Shown here in pieces: positions 15,373 to 24,000 of a stretch of 32,568 nt of DNA. The DNA lies in assembly GCF_002002705.1 (NCBI RefSeq), contig NZ_MUNS01000018.1:1-32568 (forward strand). The letters are read 5' to 3'. How positions within the stretch are numbered: the first letter of the stretch is position 1; each line of letters starts with the position of its first letter. Made by a program: the position numbers and the translations under genes. The notes under the pieces were generated by a model, which had not been told where the DNA came from, ran no database searches, and worked only from the letters and a program-made list of their open reading frames with translations. This DNA comes from Polaromonas sp. C04 (GTDB taxonomy: Bacteria > Pseudomonadota > Gammaproteobacteria > Burkholderiales > Burkholderiaceae_C).

Positions 15373-16406
15373 CGGCGCCGGCGCGCGATGTGACGGGCCA
15401 GGCGCGCACCGCCTTTGTGCTGGGCGCGGGACTGCTGCTGGTCAGCGCGGCCTTGCTGCTGCTGGGCAGCGCGGCGGGCAGCACCGGTTTCGAGAGCATG
15501 CGCCAGGTGCTGGGGGCTGGCCACGATCCCGTGGCGCGGCAAATCGTCTGGGATATCCGGCTGCCGCGCACGGTGGGCGCGTGGCTGGCGGGCGCCTTGC
15601 TCGGGCTCGCGGGGGCGGTGGCGCAGGGGCTGTTTCGCAACCCGCTGGCCGATCCCTATTTGCTGGGCAGTGCCTCGGGCGCGTCGCTCGGCGTGGCCAC
15701 GGCCATGGCGCTGCTGGGCGTGTCGCCGCTGGCCACGCCATGGCTGGTACGCCTGGGCCTGACCGGCGCCGCCTTTGTCGGCGCGGTGGCGGCCGTGCTG
15801 CTCACGCTGGCGCTGGCGAAGGGCGTGCAGCACACGCTGCGCCTGCTGCTGGCCGGCGTGATCGTGGGCGTGGTGCTCGGCGCCCTGACCGCCTTGCTCA
15901 TGCTGCTGCTGCCCGAGGTGCAGCAAACCATGCAGGCCTTCATGCTGGGCAGCACGGCCTTTGTCGGCTGGACCGCGTGCGCGCTGATGGCCGGCGCGTG
16001 GCTGGCCTGCATGGTGGTGGCCTGGATGCTGAGCCATGCGCTGGACGGCCTGGCGCTGGGCGAAGCCACGGCGCTCAGCCTGGGCCTGCCGCTGCCGGCC
16101 ATGCGCGCGGCGCTGGTGGTGGTGCTGGCACTGGCCACGGGCGCCGCCGTCGCGCAAACCGGGCTGATCGCCTTCGTCGGCCTGGCGGCGCCGCACCTGG
16201 TGCGCTCGGTCGTCAAGACCACGCACGGGCGCCTGATCCTGCTGGCCAGCCTGATGGGCGCCGTGCTGCTGCTGGCCGCCGATATCCTGGCGCGCGCGCT
16301 GATCGCGCCGCAGGAGCTGCCGGTCGGTGTGCTCACCGCCGTGCTGGGCGGCAGCTACCTGCTGTGGCTCATGCACCGGCGCACCAGTCGCGGGCAGGTG
16401 CTATGA
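15369..16406 (+). CDS. btuC: Cobalamin ABC transporter permease BtuC (FecCD family)
   Basis: A 345-aa inner-membrane permease with about ten hydrophobic segments. Family marks are IRLPRTVGAWLAGALLGLAG, QGLFRNPLADPYLLGSASGA and, near the end, GLIAFVGLAAPHLVR followed by LLAADILARALIAPQELPVG. It forms the B12 channel as a dimer with BtuD. The ATG at 15369 overlaps the btuF stop; its TGA overlaps btuD in the same way. Confidence 0.93.
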   Translation: MTAPARDVTGQARTAFVLGAGLLLVSAALLLLGSAAGSTGFESMRQVLGAGHDPVARQIVWDIRLPRTVGAWLAGALLGLAGAVAQGLFRNPLADPYLLGSASGASLGVATAMALLGVSPLATPWLVRLGLTGAAFVGAVAAVLLTLALAKGVQHTLRLLLAGVIVGVVLGALTALLMLLLPEVQQTMQAFMLGSTAFVGWTACALMAGAWLACMVVAWMLSHALDGLALGEATALSLGLPLPAMRAALVVVLALATGAAVAQTGLIAFVGLAAPHLVRSVVKTTHGRLILLASLMGAVLLLAADILARALIAPQELPVGVLTAVLGGSYLLWLMHRRTSRGQVL

Positions 16407-17191
16407 CACAGGTGCCTCTTACTATCAATTCCATAGCGCTGGGTGCCCACACCATCAGGGCCAGACTCGGAAATACCGAAGTGCTGCATGGCATCGACCT
16501 GTCCATTCCACAAGGCCGTTGGACCAGTATCGTCGGCCCCAACGGCGCCGGCAAATCGACGCTGCTCAAGGTGCTGGCGGGCCTGCTGCCGCACGCAGGC
16601 CAGGTCGTGCTGCTGGGCCAGCCGCTGGCGGGTCTGCCGGGGCGCCAGCGGGCGCAGCAGCTGTCCTGGCTGGGCCAGAACGAGGCCAGCGCCGACGACT
16701 TGACGGTCTACGACGTGGCCATGCTCGGGCGCCTGCCGCACCAGGCCTGGCTGGCGCCGCCCAGCGCGCTGGACCGCGCCGCGGTGGAGCAGGCGCTGCG
16801 CGCCACCCAGGCCTGGGACTGGCGCGGCCGGCCCCTGAGCCATCTCTCGGGCGGCGAGCGCCAGCGCGTGCTGCTGGCGCGCGCGCTGGCCGTGCAGGCG
16901 CAGGTGCTGCTGATGGACGAGCCGCTGGCCAACCTCGACCCGCCGCACCAGGCCGACTGGCTGACGTTGATGCGCCAGCTGGTGGCCGGCGGCAAAACCG
17001 TGGTCAGCGTGCTGCACGAGATCTCGCTGGCGCTGCAGGCTGACGAGATGGTGATCATGGCAAGGGGCGTCATCACCCATCAGGGTGGCTGCCGCGAGGC
17101 GGCCACGCACCGCGCGCTGGAGCAGGTGTTTGACCACCGCATCATCATTGCGCCCCTGCTGGACCAGTGGGTGGCGCTGCCGAAAACTTGA
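16403..17191 (+). CDS. btuD: Cobalamin ABC transporter ATP-binding protein BtuD
   Basis: A 262-aa ATPase for BtuC. Walker [11 protein letters not shown]-loop WLGQNE, signature LSGGERQR, Walker B VLLMDEP followed by LANLD, and the H-loop in VLHEISLAL are all present. The start at 16403 overlaps the btuC stop; the longer frame upstream lies inside btuC. The first ~25 residues look repeat-derived (16415-16478) and lengthen the usual short leader before the [16 protein letters not shown] core. Last transporter gene of the operon. Confidence 0.92.
   Translation: MTQVPLTINSIALGAHTIRARLGNTEVLHGIDLSIPQGRWTSIVGPNGAGKSTLLKVLAGLLPHAGQVVLLGQPLAGLPGRQRAQQLSWLGQNEASADDLTVYDVAMLGRLPHQAWLAPPSALDRAAVEQALRATQAWDWRGRPLSHLSGGERQRVLLARALAVQAQVLLMDEPLANLDPPHQADWLTLMRQLVAGGKTVVSVLHEISLALQADEMVIMARGVITHQGGCREAATHRALEQVFDHRIIIAPLLDQWVALPKT
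16415..16478 (+). repeat. Degenerate family B repeat in the btuD 5' end
   Basis: TACTATCAATTCCATAGCGC, GGTGCCCACACCATCAGGGC and CAGACTCGGAAAT follow the family B order and spacing seen at 7249-7315, but with more mismatches. It encodes most of BtuD residues 5-25. Confidence 0.4.
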
Positions 17192-17259
17192 AACCTTGCG
17201 GGACAGACCGCAGGCTGCGCAGCAGGCCAACTCTGTCCTCAACCAGCCAGGAACACACC

Positions 17260-17913
17260 GTGCAAATCGAAACCCCTCCCGCCGTCAAGCCCTACGACAA
17301 GCCCGAGGGCGAGCGCCGCGGCCTGGTCATCGTCAACACCGGCGACGGCAAGGGCAAGAGCACGGCGGCCTTCGGGCTGGCGCTGCGCGCGCACGGCCGG
17401 GGCAAGGCTGTCAAGATTTTCCAGTTCATGAAGGAGCCGACCGCGCGCTTTGGCGAGCACCGCGCGTTCGAGCAGCTTGAGGCGTTCCGGCCGGCGCCGG
17501 GCCGCCCCAAGCCGGACGAGGCCCCCTCGGGGGGCAGCGACGACGCACAGCGCAGAGCGTGGGGGCCCATGATCGAAGGGCTGGGCGACGGCTTCAGCTG
17601 GAAAAGCCAGGACCTGGAACACTCGGCCCAACTCGCGCGCGACGGCTGGCAAAAGGCCAAGGCAGCCATCCTGAGCGGCGAGTTTTTCATGGTGGTGCTC
17701 GACGAGATCACCTATCCGCTGATCTATGGCTGGCTGCCGCTGGACGACGTCTTGCAGACCTTGCGTGAGCGACCGAAAGACGGGCACGTGGTCCTCACGG
17801 GGCGGCGTTGTCCCCCCGAGATCATCGAGCTGGCCGACACCGTGACCGAGATGACCAAGGTGAAGCATGCCTTCAATGCCGGCATACCGGCGCAGCGCGG
17901 CATCGAGGATTGA
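17260..17913 (+). CDS. cobO: Cob(I)yrinic acid a,c-diamide adenosyltransferase with repeat insert
   Basis: A 217-aa CobA/CobO/BtuR-type enzyme transferring adenosyl from ATP to cob(I)alamin or its precursors. The P-loop is [62 protein letters not shown] and [22 protein letters not shown] are canonical. I chose the GTG at 17260, which has AGGA about 8 bp upstream. After FEQL (about residue 73) some 30 extra residues, encoded by a repeat at 17491-17567, separate it from the PIEGLGDGF-type segment. Without them the length would be near 187, close to the family norm. The core motifs are intact, so it may still work. Confidence 0.9.
   Translation: MQIETPPAVKPYDKPEGERRGLVIVNTGDGKGKSTAAFGLALRAHGRGKAVKIFQFMKEPTARFGEHRAFEQLEAFRPAPGRPKPDEAPSGGSDDAQRRAWGPMIEGLGDGFSWKSQDLEHSAQLARDGWQKAKAAILSGEFFMVVLDEITYPLIYGWLPLDDVLQTLRERPKDGHVVLTGRRCPPEIIELADTVTEMTKVKHAFNAGIPAQRGIED
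17491..17567 (+). repeat. Family A GC-rich palindromic repeat inside cobO
   Basis: GCCGGGCCGCCCCAAGC, CCCCCTCGGGGGGCAGCG and AGCGTGGGGGC match the array at 1-225 in order, with a diverged centre. It is open in the cobO frame and accounts for the extra residues in the protein. Confidence 0.85.
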
Positions 17914-17918
17914 GCTCC

Positions 17919-18182
17919 GTGGGCGAAGAAGAAAAGAGTGCAACGGACCCTTCCTCGCACGCCTTCCCGCCCGACGCCGCGCACCACGCGCCCGGCGCGG
18001 GTTTCATGCGGCCCCGGCGTTTCATTCGCGTGCACGGTCAGTCCCTGCACCAAGGCCCGGCCCACGGCTCCGATACTTGGCGCAGCAGCCCCATCGCGAG
18101 CTCGACCCGCCGCGAGTCACCGCATTTGCGGTTTCTTGAAGAACCTGGAAATTTGGAAGAGAATTCGCCCTGCGGGGCATGA
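17919..18182 (+). pseudogene. bluB: bluB remnant (5,6-dimethylbenzimidazole synthase)
   Basis: A frame starts with GTG 6 bp after cobO. Its middle, DAAHHAPGAGFMRPRRFIRV, closely resembles the flavin-binding segment AAHHAPSVGFMQPW-x-FI of BluB, the oxygen-dependent enzyme that makes the B12 lower ligand from reduced FMN. The preceding BluB segment with the YRAI-x-RRDxR motif is missing: SSHAFPP runs straight into AAHHAP. After about 18060 the similarity is lost and the frame ends at 18182, far short of the ~220 aa of BluB. I read it as a gene with an internal deletion and a replaced 3' end. Its position in a B12 operon supports the identity. Confidence 0.65.
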
Positions 18183-18248
18183 GGGTTCTCGGACCCGGAA
18201 ACCGGTTCGCGCCTGTCATGGCAAAACGAACTCGAGGAGGGCAATGCG

Positions 18249-21008
18249 ATGGGCAAGTCCGTAGCGGTGCTGGGTGGCGGAATCGGGGGCTTGACGGCGG
18301 CACACGAGTTGGCCGAACGCGGCTTCGATGTCACGGTGTACGAGCTGAAGGCGATTCCCGGTGGCAAGTCGCGTACCCTGCCTGCGACAAACACGGGCAA
18401 GGACGGGCGGCCCGACCTTCCCGGCGAGCATGGGTTCCGGTTCATTCCGGCGTTCTACCGTCATCTGCCTGATTCGATGAAGCGAATCCCGTTCGGCACC
18501 GGCACCTGCCACGACAACCTCACGCCGACGAGCCGGATCGAGATCGCGCCGTTCGACGCCGAGCCGTTGGTGGTGCCCTCGCGCTTCCCGCAGTCGCTTT
18601 CCGACGTGCTGCTGATCCTCAAGGACAGCTTCGGCACCCGCTATGGCCTGCAGCCCGGCGAACTCGAATACTTCGCCGACCGGCTCTGGCAAGTGATGAC
18701 CTCGTGCACGGAGCGCTGTCTGCACGAACTCGAGGCCCTGTCCTGGTGGGAGTTCGTCGGCGCCGAGACCCGCTCGGACGCCTACAAGACGTTTCTCGCC
18801 GAAGGCCTGTCGCGCTCGCTGGTTGCGGCCAACGCCAAAGAAGGCAGCGCCCGCACGATCGGCAAGGTGCAGGTCCATCTGCTGTTCGGTGACTTCGACC
18901 TGGCCGCCGGCAGCACCGATCGCGTGTTGAATGGCCCGACCAGTCCGCAGCTCCTGCAGCCATGGATCACCCAGATCGAGAGGCTTGGGGGCGCCTACCT
19001 GACCCAGCGCTGCGTCCATGCGATCCACTGCGCGGGCGGTCGGGTCAGCGGCGTGCAGGTCGAAGATCTCGTCACCAACCAAGTGTCCGAGGTGGTTGCC
19101 GACTACTACGTCTGCGCGATGCCGGTCGAGGTGATGGGGCCGCTGGTGAGTGACGACATGATCAAGGCTGATTCGTCGCTCGCCACCTTGCGTGGCATCT
19201 CGACGCAGGTCCGGTGGATGAACGGTATCCAGTTCTTTCTGCGCGTGGACGTGCCGGTGATCCACGGCCACGTGCTGTACGTGGATTCCCCGTGGGCCAT
19301 CACCTCGATATCGGAAGCGCAGTTCTGGAAGGGCTTTGACCTTTCGAAATACGGCGATGGCACGGTACGCGGCATCCTGTCGGTCGACATCTCGGACTGG
19401 ACGACGAAGAAGGGCCTGTTCGTCAAGGACTATGCATGCAACCTGAAGCCGGACCAGATCGCCGAGGAAGTCTGGCAGGAGCTGAAGCTGGCACTCAATC
19501 AGGGCGGCGCGATACTGTTGCGTGATGAGGACAAGGTCGGCTATTTCCTGGACACCGACATCGTCTGCCAGGATCCTGCGCGGCCGCAACGCGACATCAA
19601 CCTCGAGCCCTTGTTCATCAACGAGTCGAACAGCTGGGACAAGCGACCACAGGCCGGCACGGCGATCGAGAACCTGCTGCTGGCCTCGGACTATGTCCAG
19701 ACCAACGCCGACCTGGCATGCATGGACTCCGCCAACGAGGCGGGGCGGCGCGCCGTCAACGAGATACTCGAGCGCACCGGCTCGAACGCGGCCCGCTGCC
19801 AGATCTGGGACATGGGCATGCCCGCGCTCTTTTTGCCCTACCGCCTGTACGACCAGCAACGGTGGGACGAAGGCAAGCCCTGGGACGGCGGCGTGTCCTT
19901 CAATCCGCCGGGAAAGGGGGGATGGGTCGATTACTCCATGGCGATGGCCCGGCATACCCACGAGCTGGGCGATCCCGTCGTTGAACCCTCCGGGTTGAAG
20001 GCCCTCTCGACCGCCACCGTGACGCTGGCCGACGATGCCTATCATCTCGACGAGTACCGCGGTGCGTCGCACATGTTCTGGTACACCGAATGGTGGTACT
20101 TCAACTGGGTCGACCCGGAGACCGGCAGGTCCGGCATGGTGACTTTCGCCGCGGTCAACGGGACGGACATCGACCTGGCCGGCGTGGTGAGCCTGAACGC
20201 GCTGGTGTTCGACCCGAAAGGCAGCGGCACCACGCTGAAGATGGACTACCACAGCATCTCGGAGTTCTGGGCGTCTTCGCAGAAGGCCGACGTGACGCTG
20301 GCAGAAAACACGCTGCGCGTGATCGACGCCGACACCTATGAGCTCAAGGCGACCACCGAGGACGGCACGGTGTCGATGGCGCTGGCCTACACGCAGGCCG
20401 ATATGCCGCAGGTTCTCGCGAGCAACGTCCACGGCACCAGCCCGTGGGAGATCAGTTCGTGGCTCGTGTACATGCCGTCGGCGCGGGTCAACGGCTGGGT
20501 CACCGTGAACGGCCAGCAAATCGATCTGGTCGATGCGACCGGCTACCACGACCACGACTGGGGCAAGTGGTTCCTGCCGGGCAACGTCTGGGCCTGGGCC
20601 GCGTTTTCTGATCCTTCCAGGCAGATTGCGTTCGACGTCGGCCTGCATGCTGCGTTCCAGAAATCGGTGGCGTACTTCCGCTACGCCGGCCTGCGACTGA
20701 TGTTTCCTCAGGAGTCTTTCAGCTCGGCGTTCTCGGACTGGGAGGAGTGGGAGGTGCTGTGGAAGTACCCCAGGACCGTCACCTTCGCGGCGCTGGATTC
20801 CACGGGCCAGTACAAGACCGAGATGACCTGGAAGGTCGCGCAGACGGCGACCCTGTGGCGCTACCCGCTGATCGTGTTCGAGCAGTCGGCGCGGTTCCAG
20901 GGGCGTCTGCTGAAGAAAGCAGGTGACGGGTGGGTCGGTGTTGTCGACTTCGACGTACCCGGCTTTTGCGAATACACGAGCAAGTGGATCGGCGGCGGCC
21001 CGACCTGA
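18249..21008 (+). CDS. FAD-dependent desaturase-like oxidoreductase fused to CrtC/AttH-like domain
   Basis: A 919-aa two-part protein. Residues 1-560 form an amine-oxidase/phytoene-desaturase-like flavoprotein: dinucleotide-binding VLGGGIGGLTAAHELAERGF at the start, then PGGKSRT, and near residue 475 the C-terminal FAD motif NLLLASDYVQTNADLACMDS. Residues ~595-919 resemble carotenoid 1,2-hydratase (CrtC) or AttH lipocalin-like proteins: YTEWWYFNW near 611 and GYHDHDWGKWF near 765. No signal peptide is seen. The ATG at 18249 has GGAGGG about 8 bp upstream. A plausible role is desaturation or isomerisation plus hydration of a polyene or other lipid, but no carotenoid genes are nearby. It is convergent with the giant kinase-cyclase gene. 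Confidence 0.8.
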   Translation: MGKSVAVLGGGIGGLTAAHELAERGFDVTVYELKAIPGGKSRTLPATNTGKDGRPDLPGEHGFRFIPAFYRHLPDSMKRIPFGTGTCHDNLTPTSRIEIAPFDAEPLVVPSRFPQSLSDVLLILKDSFGTRYGLQPGELEYFADRLWQVMTSCTERCLHELEALSWWEFVGAETRSDAYKTFLAEGLSRSLVAANAKEGSARTIGKVQVHLLFGDFDLAAGSTDRVLNGPTSPQLLQPWITQIERLGGAYLTQRCVHAIHCAGGRVSGVQVEDLVTNQVSEVVADYYVCAMPVEVMGPLVSDDMIKADSSLATLRGISTQVRWMNGIQFFLRVDVPVIHGHVLYVDSPWAITSISEAQFWKGFDLSKYGDGTVRGILSVDISDWTTKKGLFVKDYACNLKPDQIAEEVWQELKLALNQGGAILLRDEDKVGYFLDTDIVCQDPARPQRDINLEPLFINESNSWDKRPQAGTAIENLLLASDYVQTNADLACMDSANEAGRRAVNEILERTGSNAARCQIWDMGMPALFLPYRLYDQQRWDEGKPWDGGVSFNPPGKGGWVDYSMAMARHTHELGDPVVEPSGLKALSTATVTLADDAYHLDEYRGASHMFWYTEWWYFNWVDPETGRSGMVTFAAVNGTDIDLAGVVSLNALVFDPKGSGTTLKMDYHSISEFWASSQKADVTLAENTLRVIDADTYELKATTEDGTVSMALAYTQADMPQVLASNVHGTSPWEISSWLVYMPSARVNGWVTVNGQQIDLVDATGYHDHDWGKWFLPGNVWAWAAFSDPSRQIAFDVGLHAAFQKSVAYFRYAGLRLMFPQESFSSAFSDWEEWEVLWKYPRTVTFAALDSTGQYKTEMTWKVAQTATLWRYPLIVFEQSARFQGRLLKKAGDGWVGVVDFDVPGFCEYTSKWIGGGPT

Positions 21009-21043
21009 GTGGAGCACCGCGGGGGCCGAAGAGCGACCGGCGC

Positions 21044-24000
21044 CTACTTGCGCGACATCTGCAGCACGCCGGTCCACTGCGGGCCGGGGTCTTCGGCCAG
21101 CAGCGCGTCGCAGCGCTTGCGATACTCCAGCGCGACATGATCCTCGGGACACGCCTGCACGGCGGCGTCGAATCCGGTGCGGGCCTCGCCCCAGGCCCGA
21201 GCGTGGTACGCGGTCCAGGCGTCCCGGTAGCGATCGAGCGTCGCGGCCTTGGCGTCGCGAATCGCCGGTGGATCGGCGTCGAACACTTCATAGACGACCA
21301 CGGGCGCCGAGCGGCCTACCAGCACCACCCGTCCGACAGGGCGCATCAGAAAGGCGCCGGGGTGCGCCATGGCGCGGACCGTCTCGTCGCCAACGAGCAG
21401 CGGCACCGACAGCTGCTTCGTCAGCCCCTCGATTCGCGCCGCGAGATTGACCGGATCGCCGATCACGCCGCACTTGATGCGATTCGGCCCGCCGATCGTA
21501 CCCAGCATCAGGGCTCCGGTGTTGATGCCGATGCCGATCGACACGGGTGCCAGGCTCGCGCGGGCGCGTTCGGCGTTGAAGGCCTGCAGTGCGCGCAGCA
21601 TGCCGATGCCGGCGGCCACGGCGTCGTCGGCGGGACCATCGAACAGCGCCATGATCGCGTCGCCGATGTAGCTGTCGACGAATCCCCCTTTGGCAAGGAT
21701 CTCCGGCTCCATGTGCCCAATGTAGGCGTTGATGAAATCGATGCTCGCGCGCGGATCCAGGCCCCCGATCAGCGGCGTGAAGCCGCGAATGTCCGAGAAC
21801 AGCACCGACAGCGACTTCGATGCGTGGTCGCCGAGCTGTACCTCCTGGATGTTCTCGCGCCCCAGAGAGGCCAGGAACTGGTACGGCACGAAGCGGGCAT
21901 GGGCGTTGGTCAACGCGACCTGGGCGTCGAGCGAGCGCTCCAGATCACGCACCAGACCGCCGTTCTCGATCGAGATCGCCGCCTGCGACGCGATTACCTG
22001 CAGGAATTCGACCCGCTCGGGCGTGAACGCACCTGCGACGAGATCGTTCTCGAGCAGGATGGCACCGGTCAGCTCGCCGTTGCGCGACATCGGTGAACAC
22101 AGTACCGAGCGCGGATGCGCCGCCGTGACGTAGCGGTCGAGACGGAACGTCGGATCCTGCAAGGCGTCGTCGATCATCAGCAGGCGGCGGGTACGCAGCA
22201 CCAGTTGGACGGCGGCCACAAAGACGTCGGCCTCGTCGAGCGGACCGCCTCCCAGAACGTCGGCGTCAGCCCGATCGACGTGCGCGGTCGCGAGCACCTG
22301 CCAGCCACCACCGCTGCGCACGACCAGCACAACCTGCCTTGCACCCGCGTTCGCGAGCAGCAGGCGGCACAGCTCGCGCAAGACGTCGGGCAGCCGCAAC
22401 TGCTCGGCGACAGCCTGTGCCGCCCGGGTAATGGCGCGCGCGTCCAGGGCCGCGCCCGAGCCCGCGCTCGAACCGGGACTCGTGCTCAATGCCATCTCTT
22501 CTTTGGTCATCGGGCCGGGCAACAGGCCGCGCAGCGCCGGATAGCTTTCGTCGAGACGGCGGACCAGTCGCTGCGCGCCCCAGTGGCTCCACGCCCGCCG
22601 CGCCTCCATGCGATGGGCATGGGCGGCAGTCAGCAAGCCGGCATCGGCCGCGCAGTCGGCGGCGAGCTGGTGCGCAAGGGCTTCATCGTGCGGATTGCCG
22701 GCAGCGAGCGCCGCGATGATGGCGCGTTCGTGGCATTGCAGCGCGCCGGCCGTGTCGCCGGCGCCGCGCTTGCGCTCGCCTTCGACGATCTCCCAGTGCG
22801 CCAGGAATGTCGTCGGCACCCGCCTCGCCCATGCGGCGAGCCGCCGCTGGTTGGCGGCGACTGTCCACTTCCACCGGGGCCGGGGCCGCCCGTCGCGCGC
22901 TACGGCCAGCAGCGCCAGTGACTCGTAGAACTGGAACAATGGGACGAACAGTTGCCCATCGATCCCGGCGTAGTGCGCCCGGCATCCGGCCGCCGCCGCC
23001 AGGACGTCGTCGTACGACCCGCCGAGGCAGGCCTTGGCCGAGCGCCAGGCGTGGACATAGGCCACCGACGTGGCGTCTCCACTTTCGGTCGCGAGTTCCA
23101 GAACGCGGCCCTCGTCGATGTCGCCGACAACGACCGGTGGATCGTCGCGGAGCCAGGCGATGGTATCGCGAACCAGCAGCATCACAAGGCCGACCTTGCG
23201 CTGGTTGTGCTTCAGGATCGCTTCGTGGTGGGCACTGCTGGACACCGCCAGGGCCTGCAGATCCTGCCCGGCGAGCAGCGCGTGCGAATCCAGGCCGTAG
23301 AAGCAGTAGCTGTAGTACTCGAGATCGCCCGTCTCCAGGCCGGCTGCGGCACCGAGACGGAACGGCTCCATCGTGTCGGCGAGCGGCTGACTCCACGGCA
23401 GGATGAACAACCCGTTCAGGAAGCGCAACTTCGCCTCGAACTCGCGCGCGCCGGTGCGATCCATCACGGCGAGCGCCAGCCGCCCGAACGCGAGGCCGCC
23501 GTCGTAGTCGCCGAGCACGGCACACATTGCGAGGCCGTAGCACACATAGCCGAATGCTGACTGCGGCGCCGTCCCATGGCGGATCGAGCGTTGCACAAGC
23601 TCGAACACCAGTTGCGGGAACAGCTTCGGTTCGTTCGCGTACGCCGCGGAGCTGACTGCGACCAGCACACGCATCGCGACCTGTATCGCGGCGTCGCTCA
23701 TCGGCGGCAGTTCAGCGAGGCCGGCGACGGGGCGGCCCCGCAGCGCCCACTTGGTGTGCAGCAGCCCGAACACCACCTGCTGCTGCCGGCCGCGCCGCGG
23801 CAGCACGACACCGAGGTCGGCGAGCACGGGAATGGCGACGTCGAGTGCCTCGCCGTACGCCATCGCGCTGACCAGCATCTGTATCTTCACTGCGGTCGCG
23901 TGGGCCCGCTCCACCTTGGAGGGCGTGTGGCGCATGATTTCGTTGTGCAGCGCCTCCAGTGCGGGCCGGTCCGAGAGAAGAAATGCTGCCTTCAACGCTT

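Noticed and set aside
15051-16376. 441-aa minus-strand frame rich in Gln, His and Arg
   Set aside because: Antisense to btuF and btuC, with low-complexity composition produced by GC-rich codons read backwards.
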